44,019 nt of DNA, taken from NCBI GenBank assembly GCA_964483625.1, contig CAZABB010000016.1, positions 1 through 44,019 on the forward strand, read 5' to 3'. The DNA is from JAFGQU01 sp964483625 (lineage in GTDB: Bacteria; Omnitrophota; Gorgyraeia; Duberdicusellales; 4484-171). Of the stretch, positions 15,765 through 24,102 are shown piece after piece; position 1 is the first letter of the stretch, and every line of letters begins with the position of its first letter. The translations under genes were made by a program, and so were the position numbers. The notes under the pieces were generated by a model that was not told the origin of the DNA, made no database searches, and saw only the letters and a program-made list of their open reading frames with translations.

Positions 15765-15780
15765 AGCAATTTTTATGCCA
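15765..15780 (-). promoter_or_regulatory. Sigma54 (-24/-12) promoter of the PEP-CTERM gene
   Basis: On the minus strand the sequence reads TGGCAT-AAAAA-TTGCT, with the invariant GG and GC exactly 10 bp apart; only two positions differ from TGGCACG-N4-TTGCW. PEP-CTERM genes in other bacteria are known to be driven by RpoN with the PrsK/PrsR two-component pair, which fits. The start would be near 15754, giving a leader of about 225 bases. Confidence 0.72.
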
Positions 15781-16000
15781 AAAACAATATTTTGATCTCA
15801 AAAAAATTTCGCCTGTGTTTATTGAATACTTTTGATATGCAAAGTGAATGGATAGTAAATGAGCAGTTATGTACTTGATTAAAAACGTCGGATTATTTTA
15901 CAGATTCGAAAAACTTTACACATTTTGTCTTTCAGGTTACCCCGTTGTCCCGTTTGCCCGTTGAACCCGTTACTCTTACCTTTTTCCTCTAACCGCTACG

Positions 16001-17269
16001 CTATATTGACTCGTCGCTTTTCAGATGATCGGCGACTTCAGAAGGAAGCGATTTAGGATTTTCATCGATCAATGTCGGAAGACCGATGCGGTTTAAGAGT
16101 TCGATGAACGGGTCCGGATCAAGCTCCTCAACATTGACCATCTTCTTCGCATCCCAGACATCTTTGGCAATAAGCATCGCGGTTGCCACCGGGGGAACGC
16201 CGGCGGTATAACAGATCGCCTGAGATTCGACTTCCTTATAGCATTGCGCGTGGTCACAGACGTTATAGATAAAGATCTCTCTTTCTTTGCCGTCTTTTTC
16301 TCCCCGGACATAATCCCCGATACAGGTTTTCCCCGTATAATCGGGCGCGAGAGAAAGCGGATCGGGCAGGATCGCTTTTAAGACCTTAAGCGGCACGACC
16401 TCCACTCCTTCGGCCGTCTTGACCGGCTTCTCCGACGTTAATCCCAGCTTGGTCAGGACTGTAAACACATTGATATAATGGTCGCTGAATCCCATCCAGA
16501 ACCGGATTGTATTGGCATCTATGTTCTTAGACAGAGAATGAAGCTCATCATGACCGTTTAAGTATACCGGCTGCTCGCCCACAACCGGAAAATCATAAAC
16601 CATCTTTGTCGAATGGACACGCCTCACCACCCATTTCCGATCAATCCATGTCCATACCTTTTTGAATTCACGGAAGTTGATCTCCGGATCGAAGTTGGTG
16701 GAAAAATACCGGCCGTGATTTCCCGCGTTCACATCGATGATATCGATGGTATCAACCGTATCGAAGTAGTGCTTCACCGCAAGCGCCGCGTACGCGTTGA
16801 CCACGCCGGGATCGAATCCCGCGCCTAAGGTGACGGTCGCGTTCTTTTTTCTACATTCATCTTTACGTTTCCATTCATAATTACCATACCAGGGCGGATC
16901 TTCACACACTTTATCCGGCTCCTCATGGATCGCGGTGTCAATATAGGCGGCACCGGTTTCGATACAGGCGGTCATCAGCGACATGTTCACATAGGCCTGG
17001 GCAAGATTGATGACAATCTGCGAGTTGGTTTCCTGAATAAGTTTTTTTGTCGCTTCGACATCCAACGCGTCCAACTGGCGGGATTGAAGTTTCCCTTCGG
17101 GGTTTTTCATGCTGTTTTTTCTTTTTACACTTTCGATTATCTTATCGCACTTGCTCTTAGTACGGGAAGCAATGCAGATGTCTCCTAAGACGTCGTTGTT
17201 TTGCGCGCATTTATGAGCAGCTACATGAGCGACTCCGCCAGCTCCTACGATCAATACGTTTTTCCTCAT
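16001..17269 (-). CDS. Carboxynorspermidine/carboxyspermidine dehydrogenase (saccharopine dehydrogenase family)
   Basis: 422 aa. The nucleotide loop VGAGGVAHVAAHK starts at residue 8; the rest matches the saccharopine-dehydrogenase-like enzymes that reductively couple aspartate semialdehyde with putrescine or diaminopropane. The partner decarboxylase NspC is directly upstream, which settles the function better than sequence alone. Aspartate semialdehyde would come from Asd, encoded at 34242-35270. The enzyme is cytoplasmic, with no signal peptide, and the ATG at 17269 follows AAGGAGGGCGGC. Confidence 0.9.
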   Translation of the reverse strand: MRKNVLIVGAGGVAHVAAHKCAQNNDVLGDICIASRTKSKCDKIIESVKRKNSMKNPEGKLQSRQLDALDVEATKKLIQETNSQIVINLAQAYVNMSLMTACIETGAAYIDTAIHEEPDKVCEDPPWYGNYEWKRKDECRKKNATVTLGAGFDPGVVNAYAALAVKHYFDTVDTIDIIDVNAGNHGRYFSTNFDPEINFREFKKVWTWIDRKWVVRRVHSTKMVYDFPVVGEQPVYLNGHDELHSLSKNIDANTIRFWMGFSDHYINVFTVLTKLGLTSEKPVKTAEGVEVVPLKVLKAILPDPLSLAPDYTGKTCIGDYVRGEKDGKEREIFIYNVCDHAQCYKEVESQAICYTAGVPPVATAMLIAKDVWDAKKMVNVEELDPDPFIELLNRIGLPTLIDENPKSLPSEVADHLKSDESI

Positions 17270-17324
17270 TGCCGCCCTCCTTGGTATATCTGAAGATTAT
17301 ACCTGATTACAATGATTCTCCATA

Positions 17325-17340
17325 GATTACAGAGATTAAA
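17325..17340. repeat. Repeat word GATTACAGAGATTAAA, copy 1
   Basis: This 16-base word is identical at 18605-18620 and differs by one base at 10086-10101. A related GATTACAATGATT lies 20 bases before it. It sits in the gap between nspC and the dehydrogenase gene. Confidence 0.7.
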
Positions 17341-17386
17341 CCATTAATCGCCTTATTTGGCAACTTTTTTTCAAAATAGGATGTCT

Positions 17387-18490
17387 TTAAGATAAATTCC
17401 CGATAAAATCTTTATAAGAAAACTGCCGCACCAGATCAATCGATCCGTTGATTCTTTTAACCGCAATCGAAGGCATCTTAAGACCATTGAACCAGTTTTT
17501 CTTTACCATCGTGTATCCGGCCGCATCAGCGAATCTGATGATACTGCCGACTTTAAGCCTCCGTTTAAACCGGTAGGTTCCAAACACATCTCCGGCAAGA
17601 CAGGACCTGCCGGCAATCATATACGTAAACCGCCCCCCGCAGTGTTCCATTTTCGCCTCGCTGCGATAAACCAGAAGATCAAGCATATGCGCCTCGGCTG
17701 AGGCGTCGACGATGGCGATATCGATTCCGTTATGGACGATATCAAGAACCTTTGCCACCAACTGCCCCGTACCGGTGATCACACTCTCGCCCGGCTCCAA
17801 ATAAACCTGTACGTTGAATTCATCACTGAACGATTTTATTTTTTTAGCGAATTTCTCAACAGGATAGCCTTTTTTCGTAAAATAAAGCCCTCCGCCTAAA
17901 GAAACCCATTCAATCTTCTTCAAAATCTTACCATAGGTACGGCCGATATGATCCAGGTGGCCGCAAAAACTTTTAAAGTCATCGTTCTCACAGTTAAAAT
18001 GAAACATTACCCCGCGGACTGAACCGGCAATCCGGCTGAGCGCTTTTTTATCGACCACCCCCAGACGGGAAAATTCCCGGGCCGGATCGGCGAGGTCAAA
18101 ATGAGAATAACTCACGCCGGGATTTACCCGTAAGCCCACCTGGCAGGGTCCCGCATAACGAGAAAACTTCTTTAACTGCGATATCGAATTAAAGATTATC
18201 TTATCAGAAAACCGGCTCACCTCTTTCACGTCTTTGAGAGAATAGCCTACCGAATACACATGCGTTTCTTTGCCGAACCTATCATGTCCTAAACGCGCTT
18301 CATACGGCGAGCTTGCCGTGGTACCGTCCATATATTTTTTCACCAATCCGAATACCGCAGGAAGCGAGAAACATTTTAACGCGAGCACAACCTTCGTGCC
18401 GGACACATCTTTTATCCGTTTGATGATTTTAAGATTCTTAAGCAGCTTCCGTTCGTCAATTAAATAATAGGGAGTTTCTAACGTCTTCAT
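17387..18490 (-). CDS. nspC: Carboxynorspermidine decarboxylase
   Basis: 367 aa PLP enzyme of the alanine-racemase-fold decarboxylases. Lys39 in VVLALKCFS forms the Schiff base; SLGGGLYF and EPGESV are the phosphate-binding strands, and AGRSCLAGDVFG carries the active-site Cys and Asp. It removes the carboxyl group from carboxyspermidine or carboxynorspermidine to give the triamine. It lies 117 bp upstream of its partner dehydrogenase and about 6 kb from speD-speE. Confidence 0.92.
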   Translation of the reverse strand: MKTLETPYYLIDERKLLKNLKIIKRIKDVSGTKVVLALKCFSLPAVFGLVKKYMDGTTASSPYEARLGHDRFGKETHVYSVGYSLKDVKEVSRFSDKIIFNSISQLKKFSRYAGPCQVGLRVNPGVSYSHFDLADPAREFSRLGVVDKKALSRIAGSVRGVMFHFNCENDDFKSFCGHLDHIGRTYGKILKKIEWVSLGGGLYFTKKGYPVEKFAKKIKSFSDEFNVQVYLEPGESVITGTGQLVAKVLDIVHNGIDIAIVDASAEAHMLDLLVYRSEAKMEHCGGRFTYMIAGRSCLAGDVFGTYRFKRRLKVGSIIRFADAAGYTMVKKNWFNGLKMPSIAVKRINGSIDLVRQFSYKDFIGNLS

Positions 18491-18556
18491 CGGTTATGAG
18501 TACGGTATTTTTCTCATGCTAATCAATATCAATTTGATTTTCAACTTTTTTCTGAT

Positions 18557-18584
18557 AACACTATCGTCCTTCGGCAATAGTGTT
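18557..18584. repeat. Hairpin upstream of nspC
   Basis: AACACTAT and ATAGTGTT, 8 bp perfect arms, flank a 12-base loop (18565-18576). It is in the 157-bp gap between lgt and nspC, next to a GATTACAGAGATTAAA word. No U-run follows on the minus strand, so it is not a clear terminator. Confidence 0.5.
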
Positions 18585-18604
18585 TGATCACGGTGATTTG
18601 AACG

Positions 18605-18620
18605 GATTACAGAGATTAAA
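18605..18620. repeat. Repeat word GATTACAGAGATTAAA, copy 2
   Basis: Exact copy of the word at 17325-17340, 1.28 kb away, preceded by the related GATCACGGTGATTTGAAC. The two copies lie either side of nspC in the same orientation. Confidence 0.7.
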
Positions 18621-18647
18621 AACAACATGTCCATTAACAACCGCATA

Positions 18648-19400
18648 TCAGGAAGAAGATCGGGCCAGACGACGCCAGCTTAAGATCCCCGCCAGAATAA
18701 AAACAACCGCAATGATCTGGGAAGTTGAAAAGAATCCGATAAAACCACGGGGATCACCCCGGAAGAATTCAATAACAAATCTAAAAGATCCGTACAGGAT
18801 GAAATAGGAAAGCATGATCTGGCCTCTGAACCGCTGCCGGTTATGGATAAAAAGCAGGAGAAAAAAGATAAGCAGAAGAAAAAGGGCCGAGATCAACTGG
18901 GTAGGGATGACGTTCGTTGCCAGGATCCCCGCCGGGGAACCAGGAGGGAATGTCATGCCTATCCAGGAGTCAGTAGGCACCCCGTAACAGCAGCCGTAAA
19001 AAAAACACCCTAGCCGACCGAAGAAATGCCCTAAAGGGACAACCAGGATAATGAGATCGACATACCGCAGAAAATCGGCATTATGTTTTTTGGTCTGCAG
19101 GTATAACGCGGCCAGGCCGCCTAAAACCCCTCCGTAAAACACAAATCCCGCCCGGCCAAGGAGAAGCGCAACCGGCATCTGGAAGAACGCCCTCCATTCA
19201 ACGATCACATAAAGCAGACGCGCTCCGATAAACCCCCAGATAATCGACCAGAACAGGGTATCGGAAAACAATCTCGCATCAAGACCGGACTTCCTTGCCT
19301 CTCTCACGGCAAAAAGATAGCCGCACAACACACCTAAGAATACCAGCACCCCGTAGGTATAAAAATGAAACGACCCTATTTTAAATAATACCGGACACAT
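18648..19400 (-). CDS. lgt: Prolipoprotein diacylglyceryl transferase
   Basis: 250 aa inner-membrane enzyme that moves diacylglycerol from phosphatidylglycerol to the lipobox Cys of lipoproteins. About seven hydrophobic segments are visible. The signature reads HFFGRLGCFFYGCCYG, the Cys-rich variant of the Lgt motif, and FRGDPRGF near the end is also typical. The frame is open to 19460, but the family start MCPVLFKIGSFHFYTYGV fits the ATG at 19400; the extra 20 residues would be read from repeat DNA. Confidence 0.92.
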   Translation of the reverse strand: MCPVLFKIGSFHFYTYGVLVFLGVLCGYLFAVREARKSGLDARLFSDTLFWSIIWGFIGARLLYVIVEWRAFFQMPVALLLGRAGFVFYGGVLGGLAALYLQTKKHNADFLRYVDLIILVVPLGHFFGRLGCFFYGCCYGVPTDSWIGMTFPPGSPAGILATNVIPTQLISALFLLLIFFLLLFIHNRQRFRGQIMLSYFILYGSFRFVIEFFRGDPRGFIGFFSTSQIIAVVFILAGILSWRRLARSSS

Positions 19401-19412
19401 ACTCTCGTCGTT

Positions 19413-19481
19413 CGTATATCGTATTGCGCATTTCGTTAAAATATATACCGCACGACGCAAATCGCTCGACGCGCGACGACA
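19413..19481. repeat. CGTATTGCG and GACGA-type repeat words before lgt
   Basis: CGTATTGCG at 19419-19427 is the word also seen at 37180-37188 and close to one near 28088-28096. After it, CTCGACGCGCGACGA (19466-19480) resembles the GACGA-rich block at 28139-28276. The stretch fills the lgt-dtd gap. Confidence 0.5.
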
Positions 19482-19922
19482 TCATTTTGCCTGCAAAATG
19501 ATGTTTACCGGGCCATTAAGATCTAACTGAATATCCATATGCGCGCCAAATACGCCGCCTTTAACCTCAACCCCATACGATTTTAAAAAACCTATAAAAT
19601 CGTCATACATACCCTCTGCCTGTGCCGGCGCCAGAGCATGATCGAACGAAGGCCGGCGGCCTCCTTCGGTATTGGCACAAAGGGTAAAATTAGGTATACA
19701 CATAATATCATAGTTTTTATCTTTTACCGAAAAATTCATCTTGCCGGATTCATTTTCGAAAATCCGCATATTGACAACTTTCTCAGCCATCTTAACCATC
19801 TGTTCTGTGGTATCATCTTTCTCTATACCCACAAAAACAGCGATCCCTGAACCGATCGATGAGATAACGTCGTCTTCGACTTTCAATTCCCCTCTATGAA
19901 CACGAACAACTAACGCTTTCAT
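19482..19922 (-). CDS. dtd: D-aminoacyl-tRNA deacylase
   Basis: 146 aa, full length. It frees tRNA wrongly charged with D-amino acids or glycine. The two family motifs are present but varied: PNFTLCA (usually SQFTLxA; the Thr is Thr80) and NGPVN (usually NxGPVT; the Gly-Pro pair is 137-138). GGRRPSFDHA and GVFGAHM are standard. No clear ribosome site precedes the ATG at 19922. Confidence 0.92.
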   Translation of the reverse strand: MKALVVRVHRGELKVEDDVISSIGSGIAVFVGIEKDDTTEQMVKMAEKVVNMRIFENESGKMNFSVKDKNYDIMCIPNFTLCANTEGGRRPSFDHALAPAQAEGMYDDFIGFLKSYGVEVKGGVFGAHMDIQLDLNGPVNIILQAK

Positions 19923-19951
19923 ATATTAAGCAGATAATGACAGAAATAAAG

Positions 19952-19982
19952 GTCACATAGACACATGTCACACGTCACACGT
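19952..19982. repeat. TCACACG-family repeat at the 3' end of the YhcC gene
   Basis: The word run GTCACATAGACACAT followed by GTCACACGTCACACG is identical to 10983-11013 except for one missing base. The inner part encodes the last residues and TGA stop of the YhcC-type gene on the minus strand. Confidence 0.75.
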
Positions 19983-20915
19983 ATCAAAACCGCTTGACGC
20001 AGATGGTGTTACGAACTTCGCCCCTTGCCGGCTTCCCCTCCGCTCAAATTCCTCATCGATCGCATGTGTGACCGCGGCACGGTTATTAATCCATTCGGGA
20101 GCGATCAGATACTCTCTATCGGCGGTCGAAACCAATCGTAAAACAACCGTATCGGCAGGTAGTCGTTCCAGGCAATCACACACCATATCGACATATTCAT
20201 CTTGAGACAGTAACTCCAGATTTCCATCCCGATACCACCTCTCCATTTCCGTATCTTTTAACACGTGAAGCACGTGAAATTTTATCCCCTCAATCCCCAA
20301 CCCGGCCAGACGTTCGGCATCAATCAAAATATCTTCATGCCTCTGGCCCGGCAATCCGAGGATCATATGAACACCGACAGAAACGCCGGACTGCCTGGTC
20401 AGCTCAACCGCGCGTAAGAAATCTTCATATGAATGATGACGATTGATCTCATCCAGTATCCGGTTATGTGTTGTCTGCAACCCGTATTCGATCCAGACAA
20501 GATAGTCTTTCGCATAGCGAGAGATCATATCTATCTTTTCCCGATCGACGCAATCGGGCCGGGTGGAAATTGATAAGCCGACGATCTGGGGAAATTCTTT
20601 TATGACATCATACGTTTTTTGCAAGGTATTGACATCGGCATAGGTACTGGAGAATGCCTGAAAATAGGCGATAAATTTCTTCACCTTCATCTTCTGGTCA
20701 TAGAAGGCAATCGACTCCTGAATCTGGTCTCGAATATCTTTTTTCTCCTTGGTAAAATGGCTAAACGCGGGGTTATTACAATACACACATCCGGTATCGC
20801 TTAAATGTCCGTCAATATTAGGGCAATTGAATCCCGCATCGAGGCTGATACGATGCACCCGCTCACCGAACTTCTCTCGTAAATACCGATTATATGAATA
20901 ATACCTCTCTCTCAC
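19968..20915 (-). CDS. YhcC-type radical SAM protein (TIGR01212 family)
   Basis: 315 aa from the GTG at 20915; an ATG at 20978 would add 21 repeat-derived residues and overlap queH by 67 bp. The GTG makes a 4-bp GTGA overlap with the queH stop, and the family start RYYSYNRYLREKFGERVHRI begins three residues later. The cluster CPNIDGH...GCVYCNN binds the 4Fe-4S centre. The biochemical role of the family is not firmly known. Its last residues (DTCDV) come from a TCACACG-type repeat, so repeats bound the gene at both ends. Confidence 0.88.
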   Translation of the reverse strand: MRERYYSYNRYLREKFGERVHRISLDAGFNCPNIDGHLSDTGCVYCNNPAFSHFTKEKKDIRDQIQESIAFYDQKMKVKKFIAYFQAFSSTYADVNTLQKTYDVIKEFPQIVGLSISTRPDCVDREKIDMISRYAKDYLVWIEYGLQTTHNRILDEINRHHSYEDFLRAVELTRQSGVSVGVHMILGLPGQRHEDILIDAERLAGLGIEGIKFHVLHVLKDTEMERWYRDGNLELLSQDEYVDMVCDCLERLPADTVVLRLVSTADREYLIAPEWINNRAAVTHAIDEEFERRGSRQGAKFVTPSASSGFDTCDV

Positions 20916-20950
20916 GTGTGACTTTGTGACCTTGTGACTTTGTGACCTTT
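20911..20950. repeat. TGTGACTT-type repeat read as the end of queH
   Basis: GTGTGACTTTGTGACCTTGTGACTTTGTGACC is a run of GTGAC words about 8-10 bases apart. On the minus strand it encodes the HKVTRSQSHT tail of QueH, its stop, and the GTG start of the next gene. Confidence 0.75.
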
Positions 20951-21475
20951 TTTGAGCAGGCTGTACACGCATCCGCAATAGTTCTGCCGGTAGAACCCGT
21001 GTTCTTTGGCAAATCGGTTCGCTTGCTTAAACCCTTCTTTTTTCTTAAAATCGACGGGTAAAAACCTCTCTCCGCCAATCTCCCCGGCCTGCCGGAAGAT
21101 AGGATCACTTTTTTTATGGGGGCTTATCGTGAGTGTTGTCGTAAACCAATCATACCCTTTTTCTTCAGACACCCGGCAGGTTTCTTCAAGACGCATATGA
21201 TAACAAAGCTGACAGCGCCGGTGCCCCTCTTTTTCCCGGGCAAACCGGCGGCATATGTTAAACCAGCCCCGCGGCGAGTATTCACCTTCGATAACCTCGA
21301 TATCGAATTCCTCCCGGATAATTTTTAAGTTTTTCTTACGTTTTTCGTATTCAGTTTGAGGATGGATATTGGGATTGAAATAGAATCCGGTAACAGAAAA
21401 GCCCTCTTCTCTCAGCCGCGCCACGGCACCGGCAGCGCATACGCCGCAGCAGATATGAAGAAGCACCTTTTTCAT
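20912..21475 (-). CDS. queH: Epoxyqueuosine reductase QueH
   Basis: 187 aa (DUF208 family). It reduces epoxyqueuosine to queuosine in tRNA, the final step of Q synthesis. HICCGVCAAG (Cys9, Cys10, Cys13) and the later CQLCYHMR and YCGCVYS are the metal/cluster Cys motifs. The last ten or so residues come from a TGTGAC repeat and are probably not part of the ancestral protein. It overlaps the deacetylase gene by 4 bp upstream. Confidence 0.9.
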   Translation of the reverse strand: MKKVLLHICCGVCAAGAVARLREEGFSVTGFYFNPNIHPQTEYEKRKKNLKIIREEFDIEVIEGEYSPRGWFNICRRFAREKEGHRRCQLCYHMRLEETCRVSEEKGYDWFTTTLTISPHKKSDPIFRQAGEIGGERFLPVDFKKKEGFKQANRFAKEHGFYRQNYCGCVYSLLKKGHKVTRSQSHT

Positions 21476-22287
21476 AACTCCAGATAATCCTTGAGCGTGA
21501 CAAACTGAACCTGTTTCTTCAAATCAGGCATAACCTCCCGTAAGACATTAAGAGTAGTCTGGTGAGGATGAGCGATAATGATCATCTTTCCTTTCTGGCG
21601 ACCCCGTTCGATGAGAACCTGAATTTTCTCTCTGATCGCCGCCGCCTCACCGGCGGAATCGACAAAACCGTCGCTGGTCTTGCACCGTACGCCGATACGC
21701 GCCGCCACCTCACAGGCAATCGAGTCAAGCGACGTACGGCTGTCGATAAAAACCAGATTATCCCGTTTCAAATAGTTTAAGACCAGGCTCATGATCTTTC
21801 TGTCCTCGGTCGCTTTTGAGCCCATATGGTTATTGACCCCGATGGCAATACGCAGAGAATTCAGGTACTTCCTCAGTAAATACTGGTTTTGCCGGCGGGA
21901 ATGATGCCGGCCGATAAAGGTCTCTTTAACGTTCGTAAAACTGTCGATCGGCCTCTTTGGTTCAAGCGGCAGATGGATAAGCACACTGAACCCGCAGCGA
22001 TGACCGATATAGGCGACGTTTTTGGAAAATTTCTCTTCCGGAAATACCGAGATCGTCAGAGGAATATTCAGTTCATACAGATCCTTGATCTCTTTTATGC
22101 TGGTACCCAGATCGTCAAAGATCAACGCACAGTAAGGACGAGGGTATACCAGAGAGGCTTCTTCCTGTGACGTAAGGACCGACGGCTCATCAACAACCTC
22201 CTTGGTGCTGCGAAGAGAGCTGTACAACAAAAAGCCCGTCAGCAGAATCCCGGCGACAATAAGAGCGATCTTGGAAACTTTATCCAT
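21472..22287 (-). CDS. Divergent polysaccharide deacetylase (YibQ family), membrane-anchored
   Basis: 271 aa. Residues 7-23 form one N-terminal transmembrane anchor, and the rest should face the periplasm. The NodB-like fold shows LIFDDLG (Asp58-Asp59), LIHLPLEP, and NNHMGSKAT for the metal-binding His. The family's substrate is not established; peptidoglycan or a surface glycan is plausible. It overlaps the Rpe-family gene by 8 bp. Confidence 0.87.
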   Translation of the reverse strand: MDKVSKIALIVAGILLTGFLLYSSLRSTKEVVDEPSVLTSQEEASLVYPRPYCALIFDDLGTSIKEIKDLYELNIPLTISVFPEEKFSKNVAYIGHRCGFSVLIHLPLEPKRPIDSFTNVKETFIGRHHSRRQNQYLLRKYLNSLRIAIGVNNHMGSKATEDRKIMSLVLNYLKRDNLVFIDSRTSLDSIACEVAARIGVRCKTSDGFVDSAGEAAAIREKIQVLIERGRQKGKMIIIAHPHQTTLNVLREVMPDLKKQVQFVTLKDYLEL

Positions 22288-22915
22288 TGATTAATTGCAT
22301 GAATATCTGATACGCGTTCGCGGGCGGATCGGCCTTCATCAGCGCGCTGCCCACGCAGAGGTAGTCTATACCGCACGCCGCAATCATCTGAGCGTTATCC
22401 AGCTTGACCCCTCCATCGATAGATGCGATCACATCGGGATACTTGTTTTTAAACGCGCGAATTTTATCCAGAACCGCCGGGATAAACGCACTGCCGTAAA
22501 ACCCGGGAATGACGCTCATAAACAGAATCATATCGAGTCGAGACACAAGAGGTTCGAAATCGGAGATGTGTGTGTCGGGGTTAACCGCGAGTCCGGCGCC
22601 TAATCCCGCCTGACGTATCTTTTCAATGACCTCAAGATGATTTTTATTTTTCATCTCATAATGAAAAATAATCCGGTCGGCGCCGAATCGTTTAAACGGC
22701 TCTATCCATGGAACAGGGTCCTCGACCATAAGATGGGCTTCCGCCTTCACGGGAGAAACGCACTGGCCCAATTCATCGCGGGTAATGCTTTTTGATGGAA
22801 CAAACTCTCCGTCCATGATATCGACCTGAACGTAATCGGTAAACCCATGGCAGATCTCAAGCATCTTCACAAACTCAGCCTTGTCGCTGGTTAAAAGGGC
22901 CGGGACTACTTTCAT
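22280..22915 (-). CDS. rpe: Ribulose-phosphate 3-epimerase family protein with an altered metal site
   Basis: 211 aa TIM barrel. VDIMDGEFVPS, AHLMVEDP (His61), LFMSVIPGF and SIDGGV match the Rpe family, which interconverts ribulose-5-P and xylulose-5-P. The first metal-ligand His, normally two residues before the Asp of DVMDG, is Gln30 here (VQVD), and the MSVNPGFGG loop reads MSVIPGFYG. It may be a true epimerase with a weaker site or act on another sugar phosphate. It overlaps its neighbours by 4 and 8 bp. Confidence 0.8.
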   Translation of the reverse strand: MKVVPALLTSDKAEFVKMLEICHGFTDYVQVDIMDGEFVPSKSITRDELGQCVSPVKAEAHLMVEDPVPWIEPFKRFGADRIIFHYEMKNKNHLEVIEKIRQAGLGAGLAVNPDTHISDFEPLVSRLDMILFMSVIPGFYGSAFIPAVLDKIRAFKNKYPDVIASIDGGVKLDNAQMIAACGIDYLCVGSALMKADPPANAYQIFMQLING

Positions 22916-24102
22916 TTCTTATTCCTCCTGAAGTACGGCTTTAAGACCTTAAGCAGATCTTCATTGGATGTGTAGTTTTTTGTTTTCCACGTATTGACGA
23001 TATCATTCTTATTCTTTGCCCATAACCGGCAATAGGAATCCCAGCCCGCTTCCGGCCCCTGCCGGCATACACTGACGGAATTAGGCAGATACTGCATAAT
23101 CCCGTCAGGGAACAGATACGTTTTTACCGCCTTGTACGTCCAATAGGTGTAGTTAAACCCGTAATGCTCAAACGCGTCCAGCATATCTTTAAGATACTTA
23201 TCTTCACCGTAATGTCCGCCGCGCCAGTTAACACCGAATTCTCCCACGAACATATCGACTTTATATTTACGGGCAAACTTGGCATACCCTTCAAGATACT
23301 TGAATACTTTCTTCTTATCCCATTTCTCCTTACCAATCTTACCGGGATAGCGATAGTAGGGCACCAGCTGGAAGCTGAAATCCAGAGGGTTATACGCGTG
23401 AATACTCACCGAAACATCTTGCATGATCACGTCTTTTAAGAAATCCACCTGCGTCGCCCAGAGATTCCCCTCCAGGAATATGGCGCGTTCTTTATCGACG
23501 GTACGGATACTGCGAACCAACTGTTTATAGAAACGTTTCAGAACGGGAAGTTCTTTTTTTTCCAGAACCGGCTCATTCAAAAGATCATACCCGTACAGAG
23601 CCGGCTTGGTTTGAAGCCGTTCGACAATAAACTCCCAGAGCTGCAATGTTCTCTCCCTCATGGATACATCCTGCCAGAGCAGAGCTTCTCCCAGACTGTC
23701 ACAATGCCAATCGCGGCTCTGGCCGCCGGGAGCGGCATGGAGATCGATAATGACTTTCAAGTCATATTTTTCGGCCCAGTCCAGAAGCGTCTCGATGCGC
23801 CGTATACCGACGCGGTTATGCTGAAACGGGCCCTTCTCCAGAATACGATAATGCAGGGGTACCCGAACACAGTTAGCTCCCCACTCGCTTATGATCTTAA
23901 AATCGTCTTCGGTAATAAAATGCTCTCGAAATGACCGCTCAAACTTCTCTATTTCCTCTGTACTGTGCTGGGCGGCAAATTGAGCTTTAAACCGGCTTTC
24001 GGGAATATTACGTCCGCCCAGGAGATATCCTTCCATGAGCAGCCATCCTCCCAGATTTACTCCCCGTAAGACCGTTTTCTGCTTACTTGTCTGATTTGGC
24101 AT
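22912..24102 (-). CDS. Glycoside hydrolase family 5 (exo-1,3-glucanase-like)
   Basis: 396 aa. LRGVNLGGWLLMEGYL at the N-terminus, the acid/base Glu177 in LLNEP and the nucleophile Glu288 in VGEFGVNW define a retaining GH5. The start resembles fungal-type exo-beta-1,3-glucosidases. No signal peptide is visible, which is unusual for a polysaccharide hydrolase and suggests a cytoplasmic glycoside or oligosaccharide. It overlaps the Cys-cluster gene by 20 bp. Confidence 0.88.
   Translation of the reverse strand: MPNQTSKQKTVLRGVNLGGWLLMEGYLLGGRNIPESRFKAQFAAQHSTEEIEKFERSFREHFITEDDFKIISEWGANCVRVPLHYRILEKGPFQHNRVGIRRIETLLDWAEKYDLKVIIDLHAAPGGQSRDWHCDSLGEALLWQDVSMRERTLQLWEFIVERLQTKPALYGYDLLNEPVLEKKELPVLKRFYKQLVRSIRTVDKERAIFLEGNLWATQVDFLKDVIMQDVSVSIHAYNPLDFSFQLVPYYRYPGKIGKEKWDKKKVFKYLEGYAKFARKYKVDMFVGEFGVNWRGGHYGEDKYLKDMLDAFEHYGFNYTYWTYKAVKTYLFPDGIMQYLPNSVSVCRQGPEAGWDSYCRLWAKNKNDIVNTWKTKNYTSNEDLLKVLKPYFRRNKK

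Larger units (their letters stand above)
15541..16000. other. 460-bp gap: leader and control region of the PEP-CTERM gene
   Basis: No convincing gene on either strand. From the gene outward it holds a ribosome site, a 13-bp inverted repeat (15566-15593), a tandem 20-bp repeat (15681-15720), a sigma54 promoter (15765-15780), then about 160 bp of AT-rich DNA where an activator could bind. At the far end (15940-15972) are GCCCGTT words of the same type as at 14321-14342. Confidence 0.7.

Noticed and set aside
20916..20978. N-terminal extension of the YhcC-type protein
   Set aside because: The 21 residues are translated repeat DNA; the GTG at 20915 gives a standard 4-bp overlap and the usual family start.
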